From Acheta domesticus (taxonomy: Eukaryota; Arthropoda; Insecta; Orthoptera; Gryllidae): 64,000 nt of DNA. This document shows, in pieces, positions 11,020 to 23,589 of the stretch. Within the stretch, counting starts at the first letter, position 1. Each line of letters begins with the position of its first letter. Under the pieces are notes generated by a model. The model saw only the letters and a program-made list of their open reading frames with translations, ran no database searches and had not been told where the DNA came from. The stretch is taken from contig JAHLJT010008756.1 in NCBI GenBank assembly GCA_031308135.1, positions 63,473,588 through 63,537,587 of the forward strand, in the 5' to 3' direction. A program made the translations under genes and the position numbers.

Positions 11020-12449
11020 AGAACCCCTATAAGTAACGAAAGGAATTCCTTAGGAACAATTTGAATTCACCGAATAAAACTCCACGTTATTTCAGCAGCT
11101 GCGCATTACCTGACACTTTTATGTTATTTTTAAAAATATACCATACCTTATCACTTTTTAGAGACAAAACACGTTTTGATTGGATTGACAAAAAGGACTA
11201 ATGTGTGAAATAATAAAATAGGCACACCGGTATAGGCACGCAGGTATCCAAGCAATCATATAAAATTTCATCACCAATAGAGTCTTCTCAGTTAAAGTAA
11301 ACAACCACTCAAGACTAATCGTAGCAGAATTGCCACAAGGCTCATTCCTATCGCTTACTTCATATAATGTCATAGTCATGGTCATAGAAATTCCCAAAGT
11401 AAACGACATCCACAGTGCAGTTTACTTATGACATAGCTTCTTATAACTCCGATATTTTACTCACTAATTGCAGCATGCATTACCCTAATTGGTAGTTGGG
11501 GCGTCAAAATACAAAATTCTACTCAATCCAAAAAAAAACGGCCGCCAAGATTTTCAAACTCGGACCACACTCTCGTGAGCAGCAAGAACCAACCAAAGAA
11601 AAATGAAGGTAGTACAAAACTAATAATTCCTCAAAATTATTTCAAATTATCCCTGCCGTGTCGCCAATAAACAACTCCCCAATGAATTTAATTTAAGAGA
11701 CTATAAGCCATCATATCATCTATGTAGATGCTAACTTCTTCTCATATTCCAATCCCTTCACCATCAGTACACAGACCTCGGCAAAAAACCCTTCACTTTC
11801 AACCATACAACAAAATAAATTTCCTTTTCACATTTTTCTCAAGAAATTTTTCGAACTACGTAGATCCCGACTAAAGGAGCTGAACATATATATGGTTTTA
11901 AGTTTTAATTTAAGTTAGTTATCAGCTATTATTTACATATGTAAACTTCAGTTAAACTAAACTGCGGTATCACCGACTGCGTAATTAAATTTAAAAAAGA
12001 TGGTAACTGCGTGCAGGCTGTGGCACGGACTATCTCGGAGGAGAGGACAGATCTTCAGGATTCGGGCAACGTTGAAAAACTCTCTGGAAGAAAATCTAGA
12101 ATTAACCTCGTATTTCGTTCGTGACACATAACCCGTACCGTAGTGTAATGGGAATAGTGTTACGCGCAGATACCAGGATATGTGCACGGAAAAGTATCCT
12201 GAGTAAGATCATGAGCCCTGGAGTTTCGTTCGTGACGAAGACCCAGGCACAGATGTCCAGAGACGCGCGCTGTTTTCCTGTGTAAAACACTGCAGATGAA
12301 ACATCCATGAACAATCGATTGATATTTGCGGTCACTTCAACTGCTATGGTCATTATTCTTGTTAATGCAGTGAATGTTCTTATTGCGGGATGAAGTGGTC
12401 TTCCTTCCCTGCTGAATCTGGCCCCGAATTACATGTCGGTTTACGGGGC
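11020..12449. other. AT-rich DNA, no gene seen
   Basis: Several frames of 76-83 codons with no recognisable domain. A 13-bp string TTTCGTTCGTGAC occurs twice (about 12112 and 12225). I see no element boundary. Confidence 0.4.
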
Positions 12450-12778
12450 TTTCTCTCATCAGGTACTCCTCCAGTGGGACACCGTCCCATACCGGAGAAG
12501 TTCTAAAACACTAACTGGTCTCCCGACTGGTTAGTAGAGTGGTGCATGTATGTCTAAGTATGTGGAATAAGGGGAAAGGATATGACAAGAAAGAGGAAGG
12601 AAACATCACGCGCAGTCCGTGACCCGTTTGTTATGGTACTGCTCCGGCATTCGCCTGATATTGACCGCAGAAAACCTCGGAAAACAACCAACGGAGCAGC
12701 CGGCCTCACCCCGTCATAAAAACATGCACTACACCAATTAGATCAATGACCATATTAGTTAACATTCCCGAAAATAAC
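12450..12778 (-). mobile_element. Rearranged SINE-A fragment
   Basis: 12450-12709 is minus-strand SINE-A body, recognisable by its GGGACACCG block, the TCCGTGACCCGTTTGTTA region and GGAGCAGCCGGCC. It is joined directly to about 70 bp of SINE-A 3' end in the plus orientation (12710-12778). The join of opposite strands shows a rearrangement or an insertion with later deletion. Confidence 0.6.
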
Positions 12779-12842
12779 GGACTTCCTGGGAGGGGGCTGA
12801 AGCCAGAGGAGCCCGCTTACCCTTGGCTGCGCGACTGATTTA

Positions 12843-13065
12843 CTTCGGTTTTCTATCTTGGCGCTTGGGGGGGTGTCATCAAAATGGAATATCTCACGGT
12901 ATTTCGCGTCTTTCTCGATTGTGCAGCTAGGAGTCGCATGATCGCCGCACTGCTCGATACAGTCGCGACCATGCGAATCCTAACGGCACAACTGAGAACG
13001 ACTCGAAATACTGAGATATTCCGTTTTGATGACACCCCCCACGCGCCAAGATAGAAAAATTGAAG
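12843..13065. mobile_element. Near-perfect hairpin MITE (about 223 bp) with TA flanks
   Basis: Almost the whole element is one palindrome: arms of about 100 bp each with a short loop near 12945-12965. The left arm holds TTCTATCTTGGCGCTTGGGG; the right arm ends with the matching GCGCCAAGATAGAAAA. Pairs TA at 12841-12842 and 13066-13067 flank it, suggesting a Tc1/mariner-type target. The 90-codon minus-strand frame across it is not a gene. Confidence 0.7.
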
Positions 13066-13129
13066 TATAAAAACGATTAAAAACATCTCAGTTTTTCCGA
13101 GTCGGGTGTACTGGCTTGCTGTCATTGCC

Positions 13130-13430
13130 GTTCGGTGGCAAGGCGCAGTGCCGACGCTGCTGGGGCAACCGGCGGTCGCGCAGCGAGATCTGCTGCGCCG
13201 ATAGCATTAAAGAAGCTAATTTCTCATGGAGCTTAGTGAAAGGCCCGGGCCGGGCGCTCGCGCGTCTGCGCTCGTTTGTTTGGGGAGCAGGTTGCGGGGG
13301 GTCCCGGCGTGACAGGGCAGCGTCGCCGCCCGCGGGGCCTGGGGGGTGGGGGACTCCCGCACCCCCACTCAGGGTCTTGCCCTCGCACCTCATGTTCTCC
13401 CAACGGCTGCGATGGCACGGAGGCAACATT
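13130..13430. other. GC-rich block next to a SINE
   Basis: GC- and CpG-rich with open frames on both strands (61-113 codons) that overlap and reflect composition. It contains a CCCGGGCCGGGCGCTCGCG string near 13244. It may be CpG-island-like; no exon can be assigned. Confidence 0.4.
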
Positions 13431-13433
13431 GAC

Positions 13434-13486
13434 CTCTCTTAAGCTGGCACTACATCAACAGGTTACCACAAAACCAAATATTCCAC
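13434..13486. repeat. 53-bp direct repeat, left copy
   Basis: It matches 13953-14005 with about five differences; the shared core is TTACCACAAAACCAAATATT. The two copies flank the SINE-A at 13487-13952. A target duplication this long would be unusual for retroposition. Confidence 0.8.
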
Positions 13487-13952
13487 ATGTCAGCTATGTC
13501 GAGTTCAGGTCGCTGTCTGGAGGAGAATTCTAGCGGTCGGCTGCTCTGTTCAGTAGTTTTCTGTGGTTTCTCCGATTAACACCAGTCGAATGACGGAGTA
13601 GTACCCTAACAAACGGACCACGGACTGCGCGCGATCTTTCCTTTCCTTCCTTGTCCTATCCTCAAACCTTACACACACACACACACACACACTAATATGC
13701 TCTAGACTAGCACACATGCTGGGAGACCAGTCGGCAGCTTAGAGTTTGTCCCGGCTGGGGCGGTGCCCCGCTGGTGGGAGATACCTGGTTGAGGGGAAAG
13801 GCCCGCTAGTCGACGGTAGGTCGGCGCCGGTTCTCGCCATCCTGCGAGGAAAAGATCACCGCCACCTCCCGATGAAAAAACACGCACTACACTGACGGGA
13901 CTAATGATCTCTGCAGTTTGACGCGCCCAGAATCACGCATTAATCAATTGCT
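13487..13952 (+). mobile_element. SINE-A copy between 53-bp direct repeats
   Basis: This plus-strand copy lacks the tRNA-like head. It starts near GTCGAGTTCAGGTCGCTGTC, continues through the GGAGGAGAATTCTAGCGG block, an (AC)n stretch at 13672-13692 and the GGCGGTGCCCCGCTGGTGGG block, and ends in GACGCGCCCAGAATCAC with a short tail. The flanking direct repeats are listed separately. Confidence 0.8.
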
Positions 13953-14005
13953 CTCTCGTAAGCTCGCTCTACATCAATAGCTTACCACAAAACCAAATAT
14001 TCCAC
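13953..14005. repeat. 53-bp direct repeat, right copy
   Basis: Partner of 13434-13486, immediately after the SINE tail. Confidence 0.8.
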
Positions 14006-15205
14006 CATTTAAAATTATTTAATTGCAAATTAATTATGCACAAGTTCTTTTTTTGGGTCTTCAAATTTTTGGAATTTTTCTTTTATAGATACTGGAACAA
14101 TGACGAAGTGTTTAATGTGTTTGAAAGAAGTAAGGAATGTCAAAAAGGTCAACGTACAGAGGCATTAAGCAGCTTTGCGACCCACAGAAAACCGGCGTTA
14201 TAAAAATACATTCTGAGAACTGACAGGTAGCCTGCAATCATGAGATGAGTAAAGTATTTTGCAGATATAGGATTGTGGAAAAGATACTGAAATTCACGAG
14301 GATTTACATTTTCAAACAAAATTGGGCATGAAGTAATCAAGCTTTGGGTCAAAATTCTCCCACGTGTTTCCTCTCGGGTATCCATTTGTTAACATTAATT
14401 AGTGTTTCAAGACGAACTAAATTCATTATATCATAAAACATTATATAAAATATTATTGTCCTAAAATGTTAAAATTGTCTCCAAAAAATGTTATGTAAAG
14501 ATGGAAGTGGAACTATGGTACTGGTTGGGATAAAGAGTTGGAAAACTGCTTTGAGTTATGTAATAATGACTTTATTTATTTATTTATTTAATTATTTATT
14601 TGTCAAAAAACAGTGAAAACTGTATATGACGTGTGGGGAAAGAGATTTATCTGCGCACATTTTCTTGAGGGCCAGAATAAAAAAATGAATTTAGAAAATA
14701 ATTAGTTTGAAAAAATAAAAATATTTGAAAAATGTTTGTTCCCGAGTTATAGAAAATCAATTTCAACGGTAAATGAACTACAAAGCAAAAGGAAGTGCTC
14801 AAAGTGAAGCTACTCAAAACGTGCGCACAGTGAAGCTACATTTACGTCCAGAAGCAAAACAAGGGGCCATCTCAGCATTTGCTCAATGGATCAGGGAATC
14901 TGGACAAAAACCTGATCGAGATGGGGGTCATTGACCCGTAATGTAATGTATATTATATTATTTGATTATTCATATTGATTGAATCATAAACATTCTAAAT
15001 AATAATTAACATGTAAAAAAGATTAAATAATTTACATTTAATTATCTATTTCCCCAGCGAATCTTTTCTCCCCCACTTCCGTACCGTCATTGGAATACTG
15101 TGCGTCCGACGCCGCGCTTTTGCCCCTCGACTTGGTTCGGAGCAGGAGAGCATATTTCTGTGATGTCACAGAGCGTTAAGTTGGCAAGCACTGCTATGGA
15201 GGTTT
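14006..15205. other. AT-rich DNA with a (TTTA)n run
   Basis: A degenerate TTTA/ATTT run lies at about 14570-14605 and is followed by AAAACAGTGAAAACTG. A similar ATTTATTTA plus AAACAGTAAAACTG arrangement occurs near 20152, so both may be ends of one degraded repeat. No gene is seen. Confidence 0.4.
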
Positions 15206-15400
15206 CGAAACAGTTTAATTGATTTTGGACTTTTCCCAAGTTCCTGGGTATCTAACGAAACCGTAAACACTTCTCGCTAGGCCGAAGGCTACAGAGTTTA
15301 GTTTTCGAAACTCATTGATATTAGACTTTTCCCAAATTCTTGGGTATCTACAAAACCGTAGACACTTTTTAGTAGGCCCAAAGCTGATGAGTTTTCTTTT
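15206..15400 (+). repeat. Two-copy tandem repeat of about 100 bp
   Basis: Units at about 15206-15303 and 15304-15400 share GACTTTTCCCAA, TGGGTATCTA, AAACCGTA and the spacing between them. They differ by scattered substitutions and a few small indels. Function is unknown. Confidence 0.75.
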
Positions 15401-15459
15401 AATCTCAGTGCTTATTGGAAATTTGTAATACTAGGAAAACCCGACAGACATTGTTCTGG

Positions 15460-15582
15460 CCCTTCATCTCTCTTTCCCTCCCATCTCCCTTTCTCACTGT
15501 CTCTCCCTCCTTCCCTCACCCATGTCCCTGTCTGTCTCTGTGTGTCTCTGTCTCTACCGCTCTCTGTCCCTCTCATTCACAT
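15460..15582 (+). repeat. CT-rich simple sequence
   Basis: A pyrimidine tract made of CTCTCC, CTGTCT and TCCCTC strings. The open frame across it is compositional. Confidence 0.7.
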
Positions 15583-15856
15583 GTCCCACTTGCAGATTCT
15601 GCATGTCTCTGAGTGTGTGAGTATTATCGGGAAGCGCCGGACCAGCATATAATAAAATGTTCGGGAAGAGCTCATTCTGTAGATTACGGTGTGAGAAACG
15701 TTTGACTTGAGGTCTTTGCCTCCACATTTTAGTTTTTAAGACCTGGAACGCCTCGTTAGGAGTTATTTCACGATATAGATTGAAAATGCTGCCGAGTGTG
15801 TTTCGGGCTGCATTTGACGTGAAGCACCCGTGTGTGACCGCATGCGCCTGCGCATC

Positions 15857-15904
15857 GGGCTGGGGTGGGTGGCCGTGGTAGGGGTGAGTGGGTGGGGGTG
15901 GCAG
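15857..15904 (+). other. G-run cluster with quadruplex potential
   Basis: The plus strand has at least five runs of three or more G within about 50 bases, for example GGGCTGGGGTGGGTGG and GTGGGTGGGGGTGG. This is the pattern used to predict G-quadruplexes. No gene is seen beside it; the frames on the minus strand are open because of the C-rich complement. Confidence 0.45.
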
Positions 15905-17277
15905 CGTTCGCCACGATGACACAGCGCCCTCTGCGGGACGTCGCGCCTCGTAACGAAGCCTGACGGATGGTAGCGGCCCCGCGCCAGCACAGCCGCGGCG
16001 ATACCGTGATGTAAAGATCCAGAAGCGTTGCGTGACAAAACAAAACGAGTAGGCACCATCACGAAGGCAACAATTCTTTGAAGTGGTGGTCGCCTAATCA
16101 TTTCGGGTTCAAGTCAGGATCGAAAATGCCCAGTTTTCGAATGTTGCTAATCTTTCTTGATTGGAATTATTGTTCCTCATTCAACTATTTGTAGTTAAAG
16201 GTGGGGAAGATATTCTGGAGCTCAAGAAAATGTATGCAGATAATACTTTTCCTTAATACGTCACATACAGTTTTTACCGTTCTTTGACAAAAAAAAATCA
16301 AATTTGAAGTTTCCGTAACAAGCTCGTTTATTACCCAGCGTCCTCATTTTATTGTTATGTATACATACATTTACGTGTTATTGTCAAATTTAGTTCGTTG
16401 TAACAATTTAAGAATGTATTGTATCAAATTCATAAAAAACAGAAGGAAAAAAGTGAACTATAATTATTTTAGCTAGAGATATAGCTTTTGTAGCGCTGCT
16501 GAAGGAACAATGCGGACCCAAAACGTTGGCCAATTGATTATATTGTATTGAATGACCTTTACTTAAGTACCACATCCCACTTCTAAGTATTAAATGTTTC
16601 ATTGAGAAACATTTAAAAATGCAACAGTTTAATGATGAAAAATGATGCCCTTATAAGAATTTGTACTACTAATGCAAAAATTTAATGTGAAATGTGTTCT
16701 ATGTTACAGTAACAGCATATCGAATATCCTCAATGCCTCACATTTAAATGGCGACCCATTAAGAAATCACGATGAATAGTAAGAGCCCATGCGTGCTTAT
16801 TGACATCAATGTTGGTAGATGGGATAATGTTATACCTTTCTCCGTGTATGATGGAGGACACGAGCGTTAAAGTTTTCGGAGAGAATGATTCTCCACGGGG
16901 CCCCGCGATACCGTTAATATGCTGTCCGTGCAGTTGTTTATCATCGTAACAAACATCACGAAAAACAGTATTTATTTCTTCGAGGGATGTATCAATAAAT
17001 ATGATGGCAGTGCAGTTAGTATTCTTTTAGTTATTGTATTTTTAATTTATCATAAACAAGCTGAAAATACTAATCAAGACGGGCATCCTCCAAAAAGTCA
17101 AAATCAACATTGATATTCTACATTTACGAAGCAATTGAAGTGGAGTAAACATCCTTGAAAACACAATTTTTTAATGGTGCACGCTCCCCAAGCTTTCAAA
17201 TAAGACCTCCACCACTTCTTAGATAGACTGGGGTATTCCAATCTTTTCCACACCTTAGAGGAGACCCTTGCCTCACT
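15905..17277. other. Mostly AT-rich DNA, no gene seen
   Basis: A string GCTGCTGAAGGAACAATGCG followed by CAAAACGTTGG near 16495-16533 loosely recalls the Penelope-like motif at 10865, but the core is not kept. Otherwise there are no recognisable elements and only short open frames. Confidence 0.35.
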
Positions 17278-17822
17278 TATTGATTGATAGATTGATGATT
17301 TCGGGCGCGAAAACTACTATGGATATTAGTCCCGTAAGTGGCGATCTTCCCCTGCTGGATAGTGAGATTCGGCGCCGACTTACCGTCGGCTAGCGGTTTT
17401 TACTCCCCACCCGGCTAGCGGGGTTACCCCACCCATATATATCCCACCAGCGGGGCACTGCCCCCTTCCGGACAAGCTCTAAGCTCCCCGACCGGTGTCC
17501 TGGGATGTGTGGTAGTGTAGTGCATATAAGTGTTTTGTATGTGTAGTAAGGGGTGAGAATAGGACAAGGAAGGGGGAATCGCGTAATGGTCAATGGCCTG
17601 TTTATGCTCCGTCATTCACCTGGCATTAACTGGAGAAACCACAGAAAACTATCAATTCGAGCAGCCGGCTACTAGAATTTTCTGCCCGACAGCGATAGAC
17701 TTCGAACCCAGCTATCTAGCTGGTGTCGAAGATCTGCCACCCGTCGGAAGTGGAACCTAGGACCTCCCGGTCAACGAGGCACTCGAGTTACATCAGTTAA
17801 TGCGCTGAGGCCACCTCTCATG
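17278..17822 (-). mobile_element. Near full-length SINE-A (minus strand)
   Basis: The tail ATTGATTGATAGATTGATG at 17278 and GGGCGCG give the 3' end on the minus strand; the tRNA-like head lies near 17815-17740. The B-box region reads GTTCCACTTCC on the minus strand. Possible target duplications GCCTCACTT (left) and GTGCCTCCCCTT (right) are imperfect. The overall length agrees with the copies at 9612 and 29035. Confidence 0.75.
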
Positions 17823-18289
17823 GTGTGCCTCCCCTTAAAAATAGTAAGGGGGTACGGGGAACCCCATTCAAAGATTGACTCGTTTCCCTTTCTTTCAAAT
17901 GGTCGCTCAAACCACCTAATTATCTTCACAATCGGTACAAATTTCGCTTTTTTGAATGAAAACGGCTTAATTTTCCAAACGGTAAGCATTCTATTTTCCT
18001 AGAAACAGTAAGCCTGGTTTTGAAAACGAATTATTTATTATTATTCGAACGATTTATTATTCTAGCCAGAGAACGCATAATCGCAATTATTCCCACCTCC
18101 ATAAAACCTATTTGTTTGAACCCTTTTAATACCACTCCATAGTTTGAGAGGTGGAACGTAGATTCTACTAGCAAGCGTGGGATAGTGGCCATCTAGTCTG
18201 TTTCCATGACCTCGATAGCACATTATGAAGACAGAGGTTGTGCCTACTGATGGTGTATGCTTCATTAGCGCTGGCTGTAAGCTTTTCTC
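17823..18289. other. Unassigned DNA
   Basis: Frames of 60-72 codons overlap on both strands at 17771-18002 without recognisable similarity. Nothing else is seen. Confidence 0.3.
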
Positions 18290-18490
18290 AGAACAAACAC
18301 TAAAAACACGGAGACGCCATTTTTACGCAGGCGGCATTCGTTTGTCAAAAATCACCCGGTGACGCCCCGCACGGCCCGGAACGAAATGCGACGAGCGCGG
18401 TGGGCGGTCCAAAATTATTGGTCCTCTAGCGGTCGGCAAGGAACCGGCGGACTCAATTTTCTGTTGTCGGCACTGTCCAGGAGGAAGGTT
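18290..18490. other. Short CpG-rich island
   Basis: CpG density rises sharply within AT-rich surroundings, with strings such as ACCCGGTGACGCCCCGCACG and GAGCGCGGTGGGCGG. A CCAAT-like CCAAAATTATTGG palindrome is at about 18410. It could be a promoter or a decayed element; no exon is evident. Confidence 0.35.
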
Positions 18491-20404
18491 TCTGCATGTA
18501 AGCCGTGATATACGAGATACTATTCTCTTTTATTTCTAACGAGTTACTGTCTTTTTATTCGCGAAGTATGCTTGTGAGTGTGGTACAGTGAGAAAGATAA
18601 AATTGAGCCGAAGTACTTGCTTCTGGTTTATGGGCATTTTGAGAAGCGACCATTGAGCTATCCAACTTTCGACATTGCTCTGGCATCCGATAGCCTTCAT
18701 GAAGCGATACATTACATAGCCTCAACGAAATAGATGGAAGGATACCCCGACAAGATCATTTTGCCACCTCCACTATCAGTTTTGTTTACATTTGATTCCT
18801 GGAAGAGCTCCAAAACCTACAAGAAAGTGACTGTAAGAAGATAGGGATTAATGATCTAACTTGTGTCTCAACTGAGAAAAGTGTTGCGCCAAAATGACAA
18901 TCGGTTTCTGAAAAAAGCGAATTATGAGCTGGAACAAGAACAAGATAAATCCATTGAACCAATGGGAAAAGACTTGGATATTTTTCAAGATTCATTAGAA
19001 AATTCCCATTATTAAAAAACAATATAATGCATAAGCGTTATGGTTACAAAATACCCGCTAATGCGATTATTTTTGTGTGTAGCAAATATCTGTGAAAACA
19101 TGGGCTTTCCGATATCTAGGTGTCGCTAAGGCACGACAGCCTCCAAAAATATTTTCTTTTTCACATGATTAATTACCTACTTTCCTTTTCCCATTTAAAA
19201 TGTAAACTGATTGACAATTCGATGTAAATTACGTATAAGAGTTTAGTGAGTGAGGTTAAGTGCAGTGCCGTTTTCGTAGTAACATCCAGGCATATTTTAC
19301 ACACTAATGTCCATACCATTGATGCTAGAAGAAAATCTTGTAGAAAAAAATGTATGCAATTTCATTCTCTTTCATTTCAAATGAGGTAAACATTTACGAA
19401 AAATTATAGTGATGATGAATAGATACATTGAGATAAAGTGGGTTTATTGTCTGTTTTTACGAGTTTTGTTGATGTCACCAAATTTTCGGTGCTCTCACAG
19501 CTAAACCGTAAATTGGTGGAACAAAACTTAATGACATTAAATATGGGTAATTTATCTTCTTTTATTTCATATAGGATCATTAGTTATGAAAATAGATGGA
19601 TTTTTAGTTATTTAAAAAAACAAGAAAGCGTATTTTTACACATAGTTTGCTTAAAAGAACGTGTTTCCGGGCAAACGTTTTGTGAGCAAATACGATATTA
19701 GTGTTCAGCGATCCAAGAAACACATAAGAACCAAATATCAAGAAGTGTATTACAGAAAAAATGTGGCGGTGAGGGAAATATTGATACACGACAAAAACCA
19801 GTGAGTACAAAATATATGAGTTATTGGCGAAAAACGGAATAATTAAAATACAACTACACATCAGAACAAGTGTTTTAATGTGTCCAAAACCATGAAATCA
19901 TTTAGATAGTATTCCTTTCGTTATTTAGCAAATCCCTTTTTTGTTGAGAAAAAATAATTTCTAAAACGACTTTTAAGATATTGGGAGCCATGTCAAAACT
20001 TTTAACTTTCTTCCGAAGACTGCTTTTCATGTCTAATCCAATTTTTCACGTCACTGTAGATACTGACATGTTTGTACTAATACAATGTTGAAAAAGATGA
20101 ACACAGAAAAAATTGAATGGACAGAAAGTAAACAAAATTCAAGCGAAAGAGATTTATTTATTTACCATAAAAACAGTAAAACTGTTCGTGACTTATGAGG
20201 GAGAACCATATTACAAATTCATTAAAAATACTTTGTAATTATTGTATTATCATTTTCGCAATATCGTATTGTTATCTCCAAGGTACCTTTTGTTCTTGCG
20301 AGCACAAGCGAGTAAATTGTAGGACTTATTTCTGACATCAATAGGACTGAAATTATATCCCAAAACACTTCGACGTTTGTTTGAAACAACAGATTATAGT
20401 TGTT
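18491..20404. other. AT-rich DNA, no gene seen
   Basis: The longest frames are 78-87 codons, with no recognisable motif. An ATTTATTTA-type run lies at about 20152. Confidence 0.4.
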
Positions 20405-21404
20405 NNNNNNNNNNNNNNNNNNNNNNNNNNNNNNNNNNNNNNNNNNNNNNNNNNNNNNNNNNNNNNNNNNNNNNNNNNNNNNNNNNNNNNNNNNNNNNNN
20501 NNNNNNNNNNNNNNNNNNNNNNNNNNNNNNNNNNNNNNNNNNNNNNNNNNNNNNNNNNNNNNNNNNNNNNNNNNNNNNNNNNNNNNNNNNNNNNNNNNNN
20601 NNNNNNNNNNNNNNNNNNNNNNNNNNNNNNNNNNNNNNNNNNNNNNNNNNNNNNNNNNNNNNNNNNNNNNNNNNNNNNNNNNNNNNNNNNNNNNNNNNNN
20701 NNNNNNNNNNNNNNNNNNNNNNNNNNNNNNNNNNNNNNNNNNNNNNNNNNNNNNNNNNNNNNNNNNNNNNNNNNNNNNNNNNNNNNNNNNNNNNNNNNNN
20801 NNNNNNNNNNNNNNNNNNNNNNNNNNNNNNNNNNNNNNNNNNNNNNNNNNNNNNNNNNNNNNNNNNNNNNNNNNNNNNNNNNNNNNNNNNNNNNNNNNNN
20901 NNNNNNNNNNNNNNNNNNNNNNNNNNNNNNNNNNNNNNNNNNNNNNNNNNNNNNNNNNNNNNNNNNNNNNNNNNNNNNNNNNNNNNNNNNNNNNNNNNNN
21001 NNNNNNNNNNNNNNNNNNNNNNNNNNNNNNNNNNNNNNNNNNNNNNNNNNNNNNNNNNNNNNNNNNNNNNNNNNNNNNNNNNNNNNNNNNNNNNNNNNNN
21101 NNNNNNNNNNNNNNNNNNNNNNNNNNNNNNNNNNNNNNNNNNNNNNNNNNNNNNNNNNNNNNNNNNNNNNNNNNNNNNNNNNNNNNNNNNNNNNNNNNNN
21201 NNNNNNNNNNNNNNNNNNNNNNNNNNNNNNNNNNNNNNNNNNNNNNNNNNNNNNNNNNNNNNNNNNNNNNNNNNNNNNNNNNNNNNNNNNNNNNNNNNNN
21301 NNNNNNNNNNNNNNNNNNNNNNNNNNNNNNNNNNNNNNNNNNNNNNNNNNNNNNNNNNNNNNNNNNNNNNNNNNNNNNNNNNNNNNNNNNNNNNNNNNNN
21401 NNNN
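20405..21404. other. Assembly gap (1000 N)
   Basis: Exactly 1000 undetermined bases, a probable fixed-length placeholder. Apparent long open frames across it exist only because N cannot be read as a stop. Confidence 0.99.
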
Positions 21405-23589
21405 GAGTTGTCATGTTTTTCTAAAAAATGCGTATGAAAAATATCATTCATTAATTTACATTAATGACTTGATAATCACGATTACATTAATTTAGTTCTA
21501 CACACAAGGCGAAAAGTGTATTTAAATATTCATATATTTATCTGTGTGTATTATTCTCTGAAAAAATAGAAACGAGAGTTATCTGTAAGAGTAAAAAGTG
21601 ACTTACTAAACTATAGGCAATTATTTTAGGAAGACTTCAGTATCAAAGCTACTTGCAAATGAGAATTCTATATTGGTCACTGTGGATAAAACTTATTAAC
21701 TGGACGATCAATGTTTTTTTCGGGTTATTATTGCGATAGTACAGAAAAACTTGACATCAACAAGTTTTTTTCTAACATTTCAGTTCATGTTAAGCAAAGT
21801 TAGGTCTATTTGTGAAGTAAATTCATTTAATTCTTATAAAGAGCTCGGAGGGAAAATAACATTTGCAAAAATTACCAACCATTCGCTGCCTAAATATTGG
21901 CGTATACATTTTATTTTTTTAAAAAAGATTGTGGAAGGACGAATCCAAGTGGTATCTCTTGTCCTGAAAGTTTGAAACACCTTTAAGACCTATTAACGAA
22001 CCTGCATGGCGAATCATTTATAATGTTCGATTAATGGAATTTTATTTTCACATTTCTGAGCAAAGGTTTGTTTGTTATTGACCTATTAGTCATCTTTTGG
22101 TATTTCAGATGGAATTGAGCAAGTTATTGGAACAGTTAGGTTGCAAGTTAAAATGAGGATTAATTTTACCTTTATAGGAAGGTAATGTTATGTTGTTGCT
22201 TTGGAGACCTGATAACGAAGTAGTCATTTTGTGAATGAATTCGCATTGGTGCTTTCAATGGATATTATTCAATATAAATGAAGAACTAAAAAGTATTCAT
22301 AAACAATCCCGAAAAAATAATTAATTGTATTTATCTGAATCACAGTTTTCATTATTAATTTAATATTGTAATAATTTTCGTTGTTGATATTTTGTTTCCA
22401 TAATAGTACTCAATATTTCCTTCGTTATATATAGTTAAAACGTCTCTTATACTTAACTCAAGAATCTAAATACCAACACATCAGGAAAAATAACAACTAC
22501 TTATAATTTGGTTGGTTTCAACAACAATGTTTATTGAGTAAACGCCTCACAAAGAGAGAGAAAATTCGTACGTTAATGTTTGAGATACTCTTACGTCTTG
22601 TACTAGCCGAGACGCATTTGAAATTATTGTTATTGAACGAGGATATAGGAAGGGCTGTAAGTAGTCCAAACCCCATAATTTTCATCAAATTCTACTTTTT
22701 CGTATAACAATACTTACGAGCAGTGAAATTTGGCATACAAGGGTCGTCCTTCCTTTATTTCCGGATCGCCAGCTCATTGCCACATTATATTTAACATTCC
22801 TCGTACAAGAAAAATAGAAGATTCAAATTTTACCTTGCTAAGCATAGACACTAACTGAAATTAAATTTGAATGAAGTTATTTTCTTTTCTAAAGACACGA
22901 ACACAAAAAAAGCTAACAATCGCAGTCTACATCGACCACATTCTCAAAATTAGATGTTTATGCATTAATAGCAGATAAAGGGCAGAGAAATGGCAATGTT
23001 TCCTTAAAGAACGTAAGGTTATGAGAAGACCATACTACAAATAATATAATCTCGTCAAATTATATATTATTTCGTAATTTACTTATGAGCAATTCTTCAT
23101 TACAAATTAAATACATAAAATGATAGTAATTAGAACGTTTCTGAATGTGAACGTTTATACATTTTAAATATCATTTTATATTTTATAACTTTATGTAACT
23201 ATAAAATTCGCCCAAGTCTCAAGCCAGAGAATTAACAAACCGAAATTATTTTAGTGTTTTACATTCTTGCCTTTAATTGTTCTCCAAATAAAATTCTGCC
23301 CCTTCATCCGATTCTTAGAAGACTCTCTAAAATATTCTTAGACACTGCCATGAGACTTTTAAAGAATATTTTGATCGTGACTGTCATTGACACCTTCTGC
23401 ATCTTCACCACGAAACGGCCACGCCGAATTAGATACCACAGAAATTACCGAAGATAAAATTTTGCATGGCAACACCGATATTATTATCAAGAAACTTTCC
23501 AGAATAGGCAAGAACTTTAAAACAGACAATAGCCGTCCACCACATACAATTACACCCTTAATTGCCCACTCTCCCGAAAGGAGAATCCG
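21405..23589. other. AT-rich DNA, no gene seen
   Basis: Unique-looking AT-rich sequence with only 67-74 codon frames. No shared repeat was found. Confidence 0.4.

Noticed and set aside
16491..16540. Second hammerhead-like motif
   Set aside because: CTGAAGG and AAAACG replace the required CTGATGA and GAAA, so the core is not present.
20222..21495. Several 345-409-codon open frames on both strands
   Set aside because: They cross the 1000-N gap; only a few real codons flank it.
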